Source: Nocardioides marmotae (GTDB lineage: Bacteria; Actinomycetota; Actinomycetes; Propionibacteriales; Nocardioidaceae). From it: 64,000 bases of DNA. Below are positions 33,756-42,064 of this stretch, piece after piece. Location of the stretch: positions 2,046,001 to 2,110,000 of the forward strand of contig NZ_CP053660.1 in assembly GCF_013177455.1 (NCBI RefSeq), read 5' to 3'. Positions within the stretch are counted from its first letter, which is position 1. Each line of letters starts with the position of its first letter. The notes beneath the pieces were generated by a model. The model worked only from the letters and a program-made list of their open reading frames with translations. It was not told the DNA's origin and did no database searches. The translations under genes were made by a program, and so were the position numbers.

Positions 33756-34496
33756 TCACGCGGGTGGCCAGACCTCCGGGGAGCAGGCGGCGACCAGCGC
33801 GCGCCGGCCGGCCCGCTCCAGCGGCACCAGGGCCTCCCGGCGCGCGGTCATCTCGTGGGCGGTCACGGCGCCGCCGTCGTCCTCCAGCGCCAGCGCCGCG
33901 ATCCCGGTCGCCTGCAGGCCGCGGGCCGCGAGGTCCACGCAGCGGTCGGGCACGCCGGCCGGCGCGGTGAGCGCGGGCCGGTGCCGCAGGTTCATCAGCC
34001 GGTCGGCCACCTCGGGGTTCCACCGGGCGACGTCGAGGGCGGCCAGCGCGGAGGCCGACTCCAGCAGCGCGGCGCGCAGCCCCCGGTCGGCCTCGCCGAC
34101 GTCGGGCAGCTGCCTGCGCTGCGCCGGGTGGAGGACCCACGCGACCGCGGCCCCGGTCCGCTGGGGGACCAGGCCGAGGCCGGTGCCCTCCACGACGACG
34201 GCGGAGCCCTCCTCGAGCGCGGCCGCGTTGAACGACGCGGGCCCGCCGAGCCCGACCGGGTCGCCCTCGGCCGGGAACGCCGCGCCGAAGGAGCGTGCGC
34301 CCTCCGCGCGCAGGCGAGCGAGCCCGCCGACGAGGGTGTCGGTGCCCTGGAACGGGTCGGCGACGGTGTGCGTGGCGTCGTCGCCGATGACGGCATCCAC
34401 GAGCAGGTCGGTCACCACGGCGCCCCGCAGCCAGGCGGTGCCCCACCAGGCCAGCCGGGCCGCGGCCGGGAGCGTCTCGGAGGGGTCGTCGTGCAC
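33756..34496 (-). CDS. Conserved hypothetical protein
   Basis: A 246-residue soluble protein, Ala/Leu-rich, that I do not recognise. Segments that look constrained are AARLAWWGTAWLRGAVVTDLLVDAVIGDDATHTV at the N-terminus and VEGTGLGLVPQRTGAAVAWVL centrally. No transmembrane helix, signal peptide or catalytic motif is evident. GTG 34496 is chosen because TACAGT lies 7 nt upstream on the minus strand; a longer frame to 34550 has no support. Divergent from an ABC ATPase gene. Confidence 0.6.
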   Translation of the reverse strand: MHDDPSETLPAAARLAWWGTAWLRGAVVTDLLVDAVIGDDATHTVADPFQGTDTLVGGLARLRAEGARSFGAAFPAEGDPVGLGGPASFNAAALEEGSAVVVEGTGLGLVPQRTGAAVAWVLHPAQRRQLPDVGEADRGLRAALLESASALAALDVARWNPEVADRLMNLRHRPALTAPAGVPDRCVDLAARGLQATGIAALALEDDGGAVTAHEMTARREALVPLERAGRRALVAACSPEVWPPA

Positions 34497-34503
34497 GGCG
34501 GGG

Positions 34504-34509
34504 ACTGTA
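34504..34509 (-). promoter_or_regulatory. Candidate -10 box (TACAGT), leaderless
   Basis: Minus-strand TACAGT ends 7 nt before GTG 34496 and decides that start. Confidence 0.45.
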
Positions 34510-34554
34510 CGACGCGACCGCGACGGGCCCCGGCAGGGCGCCCGGGCCACTCGC

Positions 34555-34560
34555 TAGGGT
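34555..34560 (+). promoter_or_regulatory. Candidate -10 box (TAGGGT), leaderless
   Basis: TAGGGT ends 7 nt before ATG 34568, favouring it over the in-frame codon at 34559. Confidence 0.5.
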
Positions 34561-34567
34561 GACGCCC

Positions 34568-35362
34568 ATGGCCGCAGTCCTGGAGTTCGCCGACGTGACG
34601 GTCCGACGCGGCGGGTCCACCCTGCTCGACCAGGTGTCCTGGACCGTCGAGGAGGACGAGCGCTGGGTCATCCTCGGCCCGAACGGCGCCGGCAAGACCA
34701 CCCTCCTGCAGGTCGCCGCCGCCCAGGTGCACCCCACCTCGGGCGTCGCCGGCATCCTCGAGGAGGTCATGGGGACCGTCGACGTCTTCGAGCTGCGGCC
34801 CCGCATCGGCCTGACCAGCGCGGCGCTCGCCGAGCGGATCCCGCGGCAGGAGAAGGTCCGCGACGTCGTGGTGTCGGCGTCGTACGGCGTGGTCGGGCGC
34901 TGGCGTGAGGACTACGACGAGCTCGACCACGAGCGCGCCGCCGAGCTGCTCGACGAGGTCCGGGCCGGCCACCTCGCCGACCGCACCTTCGGCACCCTCA
35001 GCGAGGGCGAGCGCAAGCGCGTCCAGATCGCCCGGGCGCTGATGACCGACCCCGAGCTGCTGCTGCTCGACGAGCCCGCGGCGGGCCTCGACCTCGGGGG
35101 CCGCGAGGACCTCGTCTCCACCCTGAGCGTGCTCGCGATGGACCCCGACTCCCCGGCCACGGTGCTGGTCTCCCACCACGTCGAGGAGATCCCGCCGGGC
35201 TTCAGCCACGCCCTGCTGCTGCGCGAGGGCGCGGTCGTCGCGGCGGGCCTGCTCGACGACGTGCTGACCGAGGACAACCTGGCCGCCACGTTCGGCATGC
35301 CGCTGCTGCTCAGCCACGAGGACGGCCGCTGGGCCGCCCGCCGACGCACCCGGGCCCGCTGA
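34568..35362 (+). CDS. Stand-alone ABC ATPase
   Basis: A 264-residue single-domain ATPase (Walker A GPNGAGKTT, signature LSEGERKRVQIARAL, Walker B LLLLDEPAAGLDL, switch SHHVEEIP). The LSEGE signature and HHVEEIPP switch resemble ModF/YlmA-type ATPases rather than importer subunits. No permease is adjacent. It may act on the ribosome or with an unlinked membrane partner. Start set by the TAGGGT box 7 nt upstream. Confidence 0.83.
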   Translation: MAAVLEFADVTVRRGGSTLLDQVSWTVEEDERWVILGPNGAGKTTLLQVAAAQVHPTSGVAGILEEVMGTVDVFELRPRIGLTSAALAERIPRQEKVRDVVVSASYGVVGRWREDYDELDHERAAELLDEVRAGHLADRTFGTLSEGERKRVQIARALMTDPELLLLDEPAAGLDLGGREDLVSTLSVLAMDPDSPATVLVSHHVEEIPPGFSHALLLREGAVVAAGLLDDVLTEDNLAATFGMPLLLSHEDGRWAARRRTRAR

Positions 35363-35390
35363 CCGGCGGCGCGACGTCGGTTCCTACCGA

Positions 35391-35396
35391 TAGGGT
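35391..35396 (+). promoter_or_regulatory. Candidate -10 box (TAGGGT), leaderless
   Basis: TAGGGT ends 6 nt before ATG 35403 of the NfeD gene. Confidence 0.5.
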
Positions 35397-35402
35397 CGTG
35401 CC

Positions 35403-35864
35403 ATGGACTGGCTCGGAGACAACGCCTGGGCGGTGTGGCTCGGTCTCGGCTTCACGCTGGGCGTCGCCGAGCTGTTCAGCCTGGACCTGATCCTGCTGAT
35501 GCTGGCGGTCGGCGCGATCGCCGGCATGGTGGCCGGCCTGCTCTCCGCGCCCCTGGTCGTCCAGATCCTGGTCGCGGCCGCCACCTCGGTGGCCATGCTG
35601 GCCCTGGTCCGGCCCTCGGTCGTCAAGCGCCTGCACAGCGGCCCCGAGCTCACGATGAGCCACAACAAGCTCGTCGGCCAGCGGGGCATCGTCACCCAGG
35701 CGGTCAGCGCGCTCGAGCCCGGACGCATCCGCGTCGCCGGCGAGGACTGGACCGCCAAGCCCTACGACGACCTGGTCAGCATCGCACCGGGTGAATCCGT
35801 CGAGATCCTGCAGATCCGCGGCGCGACCGCGTACGTCCACCCCGTCCCTCGCCTCGAGAGCTGA
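35403..35864 (+). CDS. NfeD-like membrane protein
   Basis: A 153-residue short NfeD protein: two or three transmembrane helices (about 8-60) then an OB-fold domain (VGQRGIVTQAVSALEPGRIRVAGEDWTAK). NfeD proteins partner SPFH-family proteins in membrane microdomains, and the next gene is exactly such a protein 10 nt away, so the pair is expected to form a membrane quality-control complex. Confidence 0.9.
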   Translation: MDWLGDNAWAVWLGLGFTLGVAELFSLDLILLMLAVGAIAGMVAGLLSAPLVVQILVAAATSVAMLALVRPSVVKRLHSGPELTMSHNKLVGQRGIVTQAVSALEPGRIRVAGEDWTAKPYDDLVSIAPGESVEILQIRGATAYVHPVPRLES

Positions 35865-35874
35865 GGAGCTCCCC

Positions 35875-37071
35875 TTGACTACGGCCATCTTGATCGTCCT
35901 GGCGCTGCTGCTGGTCTTCGTGATCACCGTGCTGGCCAAGACCGTGCGGATCGTGCCCCAGGCACGCGCCGGCATCGTCGAACGGTTCGGCAAGTACAAG
36001 CAGACGCTGCCGGCGGGCCTGAACATCGTCGTGCCCTTCATCGACAAGGTGCGTTACCTGATCGACCTGCGCGAGCAGGTCGTCAGCTTCCCGCCGTCCT
36101 CGGTGATCACCGAGGACAACCTGACCGTCGAGATCGACACGGTCATCTACTTCCAGGTCATCGACCCGGTCGCGGCGACCTACGAGATCGCCAACTACAT
36201 CCAGGCCGTCGAGCAGATCACCATGACCACGCTGCGCAACATCGTCGGTGGCATGGACCTCGAGCAGACGCTGACCAGCCGCGAGACGATCAACTCCGGC
36301 CTGCGCGGCGTCCTCGACGAGGCCACCGGCAAGTGGGGCATCCGCGTCGGACGGGTCGAGATCAAGAGCATCGACCCGCCGCCGTCCATCAAGGACACGA
36401 TGGAGAAGCAGATGCGCGCCGACCGCGACAAGCGCGCCGCGATCCTGACCGCGGAGGGCCAGCGCCAGTCCGCGATCCTCACCGCCGAGGGCCAGAAGCA
36501 GTCCTCGATCCTCCAGGCCGAGGGTCAGCGCGAGTCGCAGATCCTGCGCGCCCAGGCCGATCGCGAGGCCGCGATCCTGCGGGCCCAGGGTGAGGGCCAG
36601 GCGATCCAGACGGTCTTCCAGGCCATCCACGACGGCCGCCCGGACCAGTCGCTGCTGGCCTACCAGTACCTCCAGATGATGCCGAAGATCGCCGAGGGCG
36701 ACGCCAACAAGGTCTGGATCGTCCCGAGCGAGTTCAACGAGGCGCTCAAGGGCCTCGGCTCGACGATGAGCCAGCTCCAGGGCATCCCGCAGGAGGTCTC
36801 CGGTCCGCGCACCCGCGTCGACATGGGCCCGGCCGAGCCGCAGCTGCCCCGCGGTGCCAACCGCGACGACGCCGAGCTGAGCGAGGCCAACGAGGCCGTC
36901 CGGGAGGCGATCCGCGCGGCGGAGAGCGCCGCGGACCCGCGCGGGAACGCCGGCTCGAGCAGCGACGCCGGCCCGGTCGGGGAGCCCGTCACCGCGACGG
37001 ACCCCTCGATCGACCCGGTCGAGGTACCGCCGGAGTCGCCGGCGTCCCCGCCCGCTCCGCCGGCTCCGTAG
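35875..37071 (+). CDS. SPFH/Band 7 (stomatin/QmcA-like) protein
   Basis: A 398-residue membrane-anchored SPFH protein. One N-terminal helix (about 2-20) is followed by the Band 7 domain (VRIVPQARAGIVERFGKY to SIDPPPSIKDTMEKQMRADRDKRA) and five 11-residue coiled-coil repeats at about 190-244 (pattern IL-AEGQ-QS). The Pro/Ser-rich tail is low complexity. The start is TTG 35875, unusual, but GAGGAG lies 6 nt upstream. Works with NfeD, upstream in the same operon. Confidence 0.92.
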   Translation: MTTAILIVLALLLVFVITVLAKTVRIVPQARAGIVERFGKYKQTLPAGLNIVVPFIDKVRYLIDLREQVVSFPPSSVITEDNLTVEIDTVIYFQVIDPVAATYEIANYIQAVEQITMTTLRNIVGGMDLEQTLTSRETINSGLRGVLDEATGKWGIRVGRVEIKSIDPPPSIKDTMEKQMRADRDKRAAILTAEGQRQSAILTAEGQKQSSILQAEGQRESQILRAQADREAAILRAQGEGQAIQTVFQAIHDGRPDQSLLAYQYLQMMPKIAEGDANKVWIVPSEFNEALKGLGSTMSQLQGIPQEVSGPRTRVDMGPAEPQLPRGANRDDAELSEANEAVREAIRAAESAADPRGNAGSSSDAGPVGEPVTATDPSIDPVEVPPESPASPPAPPAP

Positions 37072-37833
37072 GTGCTGCTGGAGTCGGTGGCGATCCTGCT
37101 CGCGGGGGTCGCCGCGGGCGCCATCAACACCGTCGTCGGCTCGGGGACGCTCATCACGTTCCCGACGCTCCTGGCCTTCGGCGTCCCGCCGGTCGTCGCG
37201 AACGTCTCGAACAACATCGGGCTCGTGCCCGGTTCGATCTCCGGGGCGATCGGCTACCGCCGCGAGCTCGCGGGCCAGAAGGCACGGGTGCTGCGGCTCG
37301 CCTCGGCCTCGCTGCTGGGCGGTCTGGTCGGCGCGGTGCTGCTGCTCGTCCTGCCCGCGGGCGCGTTCGAGGCGATCGTGCCGGTGCTCATCGGGCTCGG
37401 CGTCGTGCTGGTCGTCGTGCAGCCGCGGGTCTCGGCCGCGGTCGCCCGCCGGCGCGCGGCACGGCCGGTCGACGGTGACCGGCCCGACCCGTGGTGGACC
37501 TGGCCGGCGACGTCCCTGGCCGGGGTGTACGGCGGCTACTTCGGCGCCGCGCAGGGCGTGATCCTCATGGGCCTGCTCGGCATCGGCATCGAGGAGTCGC
37601 TCCAGCGCCTCAACGCGGTCAAGAACATCCTCGCCGCGATCGTCAACGGCGTCGCGGGCCTGCTCTTCGTCGTCGTGGCGGACGTCGACTGGCGGATCGT
37701 GGCGCTCATCGGCGTCGGTGCGGTGATCGGCGGGCAGGTCGGGGCGACCGTCGGTCGACGGCTGCCCCCGACCGTCCTGCGTGCGGTGATCGTGGTGGTC
37801 GGGCTGACCGCGCTGGTGTCGTTCGCGCTCTGA
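37072..37833 (+). CDS. TauE/SafE (TSUP) family membrane transporter
   Basis: A 253-residue protein with about eight helices in two related halves (VAAGAINTVVGSGTLITFPTLLAFGVPP and YGGYFGAAQGVILMGLLGIG), the TSUP signature. Family members export sulfonates, sulfite or other anions. GTG starts directly after the SPFH stop (zero spacing), so the three genes 35403-37833 probably form one operon. Substrate unknown. Confidence 0.87.
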   Translation: MLLESVAILLAGVAAGAINTVVGSGTLITFPTLLAFGVPPVVANVSNNIGLVPGSISGAIGYRRELAGQKARVLRLASASLLGGLVGAVLLLVLPAGAFEAIVPVLIGLGVVLVVVQPRVSAAVARRRAARPVDGDRPDPWWTWPATSLAGVYGGYFGAAQGVILMGLLGIGIEESLQRLNAVKNILAAIVNGVAGLLFVVVADVDWRIVALIGVGAVIGGQVGATVGRRLPPTVLRAVIVVVGLTALVSFAL

Positions 37834-37866
37834 GCCCGGGAGGGCCCGGAGCCCCCCGCGCGGTCA

Positions 37867-37881
37867 GCCCGTCAGTCGGGC
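37867..37881 (+). terminator. Small hairpin between convergent genes
   Basis: GCCCG-TCAGT-CGGGC (5-bp stem) lies in the 58-bp gap after the TSUP gene. Weak candidate terminator. Confidence 0.3.
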
Positions 37882-37891
37882 GAGCGGTCGG

Positions 37892-38269
37892 TCAGGCGGT
37901 GGCGCTCTTGTCCTTGCCGGTGCGGAGGCCGAGCAGGCCGCCGACGACCGCGCCGGAGGCGATCGCGGTCATGCCCTGGCCGGCCTGGACCGGGGCCGAG
38001 CCGTCGCGGATGGCCAGGTAGCCGGTCGCGGCGTCGGCCGCGTCGACGAGCACCCCGAGGAGGACCAGGTTGCGCCGGGCCGAGCCGCTCGCGATCAGCG
38101 TCGCGACGCCCAGGGCGACCTCGCGGGCGCCGAAGAGCCGGGTCAGGTAGGGCACCTGCGGGTTGCCCACCGGGTCCAGCTTCATCTGCTTGGCGGCCAT
38201 GGTCGGGTCGTAGAGCGAGACGGCGCCGATCGCGATGCGGCCCAGGGAGATTGCGGTCACGGGATTCAT
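37892..38269 (-). CDS. Small membrane protein (DUF4267-like)
   Basis: A 125-residue protein with three or four hydrophobic segments and the pattern SLGRIAIGAVSLY, YLTRLFGAREVALGVATL and VDAADAATGYLAIRDG. This layout resembles small DUF4267-type membrane proteins, a tentative match. ATG 38269 follows a minus-strand TAGGGT by 7 nt. No function known. Confidence 0.65.
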   Translation of the reverse strand: MNPVTAISLGRIAIGAVSLYDPTMAAKQMKLDPVGNPQVPYLTRLFGAREVALGVATLIASGSARRNLVLLGVLVDAADAATGYLAIRDGSAPVQAGQGMTAIASGAVVGGLLGLRTGKDKSATA

Positions 38270-38276
38270 GCGCCGG

Positions 38277-38282
38277 ACCCTA
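38277..38282 (-). promoter_or_regulatory. Candidate -10 box (TAGGGT), leaderless
   Basis: Minus-strand TAGGGT ends 7 nt before ATG 38269. Confidence 0.5.
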
Positions 38283-38326
38283 GCGGGGCGCGCGGTCGCC
38301 GGGGCGGGTGTCCGCGACGCGGCGTC

Positions 38327-39274
38327 TCAGGACACCCAGGCGTCGTGCCACCGCCCGATCGCGTCGTACGCCGCGGCGCGCGGCGCGGGCAGGGAGAGCA
38401 CGACGTCGTGCCGGGCGCCGGGGACCGCGACGTAGGTGACGTGCGGGCCGACCGCGCCGGCCCACCGCCGGATGTGCGGGACCTCCAGCACGATGTCGTG
38501 GCGGTGCACGTCGTCGCCCATCTCCGCGGGCCGGGAGCTGGCGTCGGAGGAGAGCACCAGCACCGGGCAGGGCACCTCGAGCCCGGCGTGCAGCCGGGCG
38601 TGGCCGCGGCGCACGGCGCGCAGCCAGCCGGCGTGGACGGTGAAGGACTCCAGCGGCTTCCAGGTCAGGTCGAAGTCCCACTCGCCCTCGTGGTCGCGGT
38701 GCAGGCTGCGCGCGTAGAGGCCGGAGACGCTGCGCGGCAGGACCCGCATCGGCGTGCGCCGGCCGATCTGGTCGACGAGCACCGTGCCGACGGTGCGCAG
38801 CAGCGGGCTGCCCTGGAGGTCGAACCAGGGGGAGTTGAGGACCATCCCGCGCAGCTCGGGCGGCCGGCGCGCGTCGGCCCACAGCGGCGTGGTCAGGCCG
38901 CCGGTGGAGTGGCCGGTGAGCACGACGTGGTCGTGCCCGTCGCGCCCGGTGACCAGGTCCCACGCGGCGTCGAGCTCCACGAAGTACTCCGCGAGGTCGG
39001 CGACGTAGTTCGGGGTCTGGTGCGGCCGGATCGAGCGGCCGTACTTGCGCAGGTCCAGGGCGTAGAAGTCGTAGCCCCGCGCGGTCCACCACTCGGCGTA
39101 CCCGGTCTGGAAGAAGTAGTCGGCGAACCCGTGCACGTGCAGCACCGCCCGCCGCGTCGGCTCGGCGGCGGGCCGGTGGACGAGGGTGGCGACGACGGGG
39201 CCCTCCGCGTCGTCGGGGAGGTGGATCTCCTCGGCCCGGTAGGGGGCGCCGAGGACGTCGGGGCGCTGGGTCAC
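38327..39274 (-). CDS. Alpha/beta hydrolase, monoacylglycerol-lipase-like
   Basis: A 315-residue serine hydrolase of the Hydrolase_4 (S33) group. Oxyanion/His-Gly HVHGFADYFFQTGYAEWWTARGY, the nucleophile Ser123 in GHSTGG, an acid near DASSRPAEMGDD and a C-terminal His in GARHDVVLS complete the triad. The wide aromatic cap region suggests lipid esters. The GTG start overlaps the stop of the upstream GDPD as GTGA, so two glycerolipid-degrading enzymes are co-translated. Confidence 0.85.
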   Translation of the reverse strand: MTQRPDVLGAPYRAEEIHLPDDAEGPVVATLVHRPAAEPTRRAVLHVHGFADYFFQTGYAEWWTARGYDFYALDLRKYGRSIRPHQTPNYVADLAEYFVELDAAWDLVTGRDGHDHVVLTGHSTGGLTTPLWADARRPPELRGMVLNSPWFDLQGSPLLRTVGTVLVDQIGRRTPMRVLPRSVSGLYARSLHRDHEGEWDFDLTWKPLESFTVHAGWLRAVRRGHARLHAGLEVPCPVLVLSSDASSRPAEMGDDVHRHDIVLEVPHIRRWAGAVGPHVTYVAVPGARHDVVLSLPAPRAAAYDAIGRWHDAWVS

Positions 39275-40017
39275 CCCCACATCCTCGCGGTACGCCGCCC
39301 GCGGACCGCCAGCGCCTCCTCCGGGCGGTTGGTGGTCACCAGGAAGGCGCGGCCCGGGCGCAGCCAGTACCGCAGCGACCGAGGGGTGTCGATCGTCCAC
39401 ACCAGCAGCGGCAGGCGCCGGCGGCGGGCGAAGCCGGCCACCCCCGCGCGCGCCAGCCAGTGGTGGGCGACCACGAGGTTCGCGCGGGACTGGCGGTAGC
39501 GCAGGTGCGGCCAGACCTCCGAGGCGCGCACCCGCAACTGGCGCCAGACCGGGAAGCCGGTCACCCGCCGGCCCAACGAGAGCCCGACGAGCAGGTCGGG
39601 GTGGCCGTGCGCCTCGGCCCAGCCGCGCACCTCGCGCACGGCGTCGTCGTCGAGGGTGGTGACCACCAGGTTGTCGGCGCCCAGCCGCTCGACCGCGCGG
39701 GCGGTCGCCTCGGCGCAGCTGCCCACGAACTTCAGGTCCAGGTGGGCGCGCCGCCGGCCGGCGAGGGCGTCGAGGACCTCGTCGTACAGCATCAGGTCCG
39801 GCACGACCGCGCGCAGCGCGTCGAGGGACAGCGAGGCCAGCGGGACCTCCTCGCCGCCGACCTCGACCACCGAGTCGTGGAAGACGACCAGGGTGCCGTC
39901 GGCGCAGCGCTCGACGTCGAACTCGACGAAGTCCACGTCGAGCGCGAGCGCCCGGTCGACGGCCTGCCGGGTCAGGCACCGGTGGGCGCTGAGCTGGACG
40001 GGCGCGGGAGGGGGCAC
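39271..40017 (-). CDS. Glycerophosphodiester phosphodiesterase family protein
   Basis: A GDPD TIM-barrel protein of 248 residues from the chosen GTG. The catalytic His-Arg is in LSAHRCL, metal ligands in VDFVEFDVE and VVFHDS, and FLVTTNRPEEAL closes the barrel. Cytosolic. GTG 40017 is preferred because a GACACT box lies 7 nt upstream; ATG 40053 is the alternative. It is co-translated with the lipase-like hydrolase, suggesting joint turnover of phospholipid or glycerolipid breakdown products. Confidence 0.83.
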   Translation of the reverse strand: MPPPAPVQLSAHRCLTRQAVDRALALDVDFVEFDVERCADGTLVVFHDSVVEVGGEEVPLASLSLDALRAVVPDLMLYDEVLDALAGRRRAHLDLKFVGSCAEATARAVERLGADNLVVTTLDDDAVREVRGWAEAHGHPDLLVGLSLGRRVTGFPVWRQLRVRASEVWPHLRYRQSRANLVVAHHWLARAGVAGFARRRRLPLLVWTIDTPRSLRYWLRPGRAFLVTTNRPEEALAVRGRRTARMWG

Positions 40018-40024
40018 GGGCACC

Positions 40025-40030
40025 AGTGTC
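40025..40030 (-). promoter_or_regulatory. Possible -10 box (GACACT)
   Basis: Minus-strand GACACT ends 7 nt before GTG 40017. It keeps only the A2 and T6 positions of the consensus, so it is tentative. Confidence 0.3.
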
Positions 40031-40067
40031 GGGTTCCCGGGTCGGTGGCGCATGAGACGGTGGCGTG

Positions 40068-40727
40068 ATGGAGCTCTCCGAGGTGATGCGCACGACCGCG
40101 GCGGTGCGCGAGTTCACCGACGACCCGTTGCCCGACGAGGTGCTGCGCCGCATCCTCGAGGACGCCCGGTTCGCGCCCAGTGGGGGCAACCGCCAGGGGA
40201 CGCGGGTCGTCGTGGTGCGCGACCGGGCGACCCGCGAGCGGCTGGCGGAGCTCAACGAGCCGGCGGTACGCCGCTACGTCGCCCAGAAGAAGGCGGGGGA
40301 GAGCCCGTGGAACCCCGTTCACCCGCCCGGGCCGAGCGCCGAGGAGATCGCGGCGACCCGTGTGCCGTCGTCGTTCACCGAGCCGGTCCTGCGGGCGCCG
40401 GTCGTCCTGGTCTTCGTCGTCGACCTCGCGGTCGTCGCCGCGATGGACCAGGACCTCGACCGGGTGGGCATCGTCGGCGGCGCCTCGGTCTACCCCCTGG
40501 TGTGGAACGTGCTGCTCGCCGCCCGCGCCGAGGGGTACGGCGGCACGATCACCACCATGGCCACCGCGATGGAGCCGGAGGTCAAGGACCTGCTCGGTCT
40601 GCCCGACACCTACGCGCTCGCCGCCGTGGTGCCGCTCGGGCGGCCGGTCAAGCAGCTGACCCGTCTCACGCGGCTGCCCGTCGAGGAGCTGGCCGTGCGC
40701 GAGCGGTTCGACGGGGAGCCGTTCTGA
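40068..40727 (+). CDS. Nitroreductase family FMN protein
   Basis: A 219-residue nitroreductase-fold flavoprotein. The N-terminal RTTAAVREFTDD and RFAPSGGNRQGTRVVVVRD segments form the FMN phosphate site, and YGGTITTMATAMEPEVKDLLGLP is the usual C-terminal signature. Reduction of nitro or quinone compounds with NAD(P)H is likely; the natural substrate is unknown. GTG 40065 is directly upstream of the ATG, so the start may be 3 nt earlier. Its stop overlaps the next gene's proposed CTG start. Confidence 0.85.
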   Translation: MELSEVMRTTAAVREFTDDPLPDEVLRRILEDARFAPSGGNRQGTRVVVVRDRATRERLAELNEPAVRRYVAQKKAGESPWNPVHPPGPSAEEIAATRVPSSFTEPVLRAPVVLVFVVDLAVVAAMDQDLDRVGIVGGASVYPLVWNVLLAARAEGYGGTITTMATAMEPEVKDLLGLPDTYALAAVVPLGRPVKQLTRLTRLPVEELAVRERFDGEPF

Positions 40728-41572
40728 GCGAGACGGACCCGGTCGCCTGGGCCGCGCGCTGCGTCGGCTCGCCGGTCGTGGCCCGCCGCGCGCTGAGCGG
40801 CGGCACGACCTCCACCCTGCTCGCGCTGACCCATGTCGACGGCGCCGCGACCGTCCTGCGGGTCGTCGACCGGGAGCCGTGGGCGGCCCACCGGGTCGCG
40901 CTCACGACCCGCGAGCGGGAGGTGCAGCTCCAGCTCGCGGACACCCCCGTGCCCGCGCCCCGCAGCCTGGCCCTGGACGCCGGCGCCGGGGCGCACCTGA
41001 TGACCCTGCTGCCCGGCCGCGTCGACGCGGACCGCGCCGACGACGCCTCCCTGCGTGCGCTCGCCGCGACGCTCGCGACGATCCACGACGTGCGGGCCGA
41101 CCCGCCGCCGCGCACCTACGAGTCGTGGGCCGGGCCGGCCAAGCACGTGGTGCCGGGCTGGGCCGAGCGGCCGGAGGTGTGGCGCCAGGCCTTCGAGGTG
41201 CTGCGCGCCGGCCCCCCGGCGTACGAGCCGACGTTCCTGCACCGCGACTTCCAGCCCTGGAACGTGCTCTGGGACGGTGACCGGGTCAGCGGGGTCGTGG
41301 ACTGGGTCGAGACGTCGACCGGGCCGGCGTGGCTCGACGTTGCCCACTGCGCGACCAACCTCGCCGTGCTGCACGGCCTGGAGCGGGCTGAGGCGTTCGC
41401 CGCCGCCTACACCGCGCTGACCGGGCGGCCGCGGGAGCCGTACTGGGAGGTCGTGGACACCGTCGGCTTCCTCCCGCCGCCGGGTGGGGAGGGGTGGGTC
41501 ACCGACCCCGCAGAGCGTCGGCGCTTCGAGGCGCGCCTGGTCGCCGCGGTCGCCGCCGTCGCCGCGCCCTGA
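40724..41572 (+). CDS. APH-like phosphotransferase, probable CTG start
   Basis: An APH/ChoK-fold kinase with catalytic HRDFQPWNVL and DWVE motifs, an N-terminal ALSGGTTSTLLAL glycine loop and a VLRVVD lysine-strand-like region. In frame there is no ATG, GTG or TTG that gives the whole N-terminus: the first is GTG 40778. However, CTG at 40724 overlaps the upstream stop as CTGA and has GGGGAG 5 nt before it, giving 282 residues beginning with the SETDPVAW stretch. I prefer CTG; GTG 40778 gives 264 residues and no ribosome site. Substrate unknown. Confidence 0.72.
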   Translation: MSETDPVAWAARCVGSPVVARRALSGGTTSTLLALTHVDGAATVLRVVDREPWAAHRVALTTREREVQLQLADTPVPAPRSLALDAGAGAHLMTLLPGRVDADRADDASLRALAATLATIHDVRADPPPRTYESWAGPAKHVVPGWAERPEVWRQAFEVLRAGPPAYEPTFLHRDFQPWNVLWDGDRVSGVVDWVETSTGPAWLDVAHCATNLAVLHGLERAEAFAAAYTALTGRPREPYWEVVDTVGFLPPPGGEGWVTDPAERRRFEARLVAAVAAVAAP

Positions 41573-41586
41573 GCGGAGCGCCGCTC
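41571..41586 (+). terminator. Bidirectional hairpin over two stop codons
   Basis: GAGCGG-AGCG-CCGCTC, a 6-bp stem with 4-nt loop, sits in the 12-bp gap of convergent genes and overlaps both stop codons. Compact candidate terminator. Confidence 0.35.
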
Positions 41587-42064
41587 ACAGCTCGCGGGTG
41601 AAGAAGACGCTGTGGGGGTCGAGCACGTAGTCGCCGAACGGCGGGCACTCGGTGAACCCGCGGGAGCGGTAGAGCGTGCGGGCGGGCAGGAAGTACGGCT
41701 CGGTGCCGGTCTCCAGGCTCACCCGCCGGTGCCCGGCCGCGGCCGCGGCGGCCAGGACGTGGTCGAGCAGGCCCGCGCCGACCCCGCGGCGGCGGGCCGC
41801 GGTCGCGGTGCGCATCGACTTCAGCTCCACGTGGCCCGGCTCGAGCTCCTGCAGCGCCACGCAGCCCAGCAGCTCGCCCTCGGCGGTCCGGGCGGTCCAG
41901 AACGACGTCCCTGGCCGGACCAGCGCGGTCGGGTCGAGGGCGTGGACGCTCTCGGCCGGGCTGGTGGCGTGCATGTCGCGCAGGTGCTCCTCGAGCAGCG
42001 CGACGACGTCGTCGCGCAGCGGGGAGTCCGGGGCGACGGTCCACCCGGTGACGGCAGCGCTCAT
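41585..42064 (-). CDS. GNAT family N-acetyltransferase
   Basis: A 159-residue acetyltransferase. The acetyl-CoA binding motif A is TAARRRGVGAGLLDHVLAAA, preceded by HVELKSMRT and followed by LETGTEPYFLPARTLYRSRGF. Its ATG overlaps the stop of the glutamine amidotransferase-like gene as ATGA, so it belongs to the amine-catabolism operon on this strand. It may acetylate an amine intermediate (inference). Confidence 0.87.
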   Translation of the reverse strand: MSAAVTGWTVAPDSPLRDDVVALLEEHLRDMHATSPAESVHALDPTALVRPGTSFWTARTAEGELLGCVALQELEPGHVELKSMRTATAARRRGVGAGLLDHVLAAAAAAGHRRVSLETGTEPYFLPARTLYRSRGFTECPPFGDYVLDPHSVFFTREL

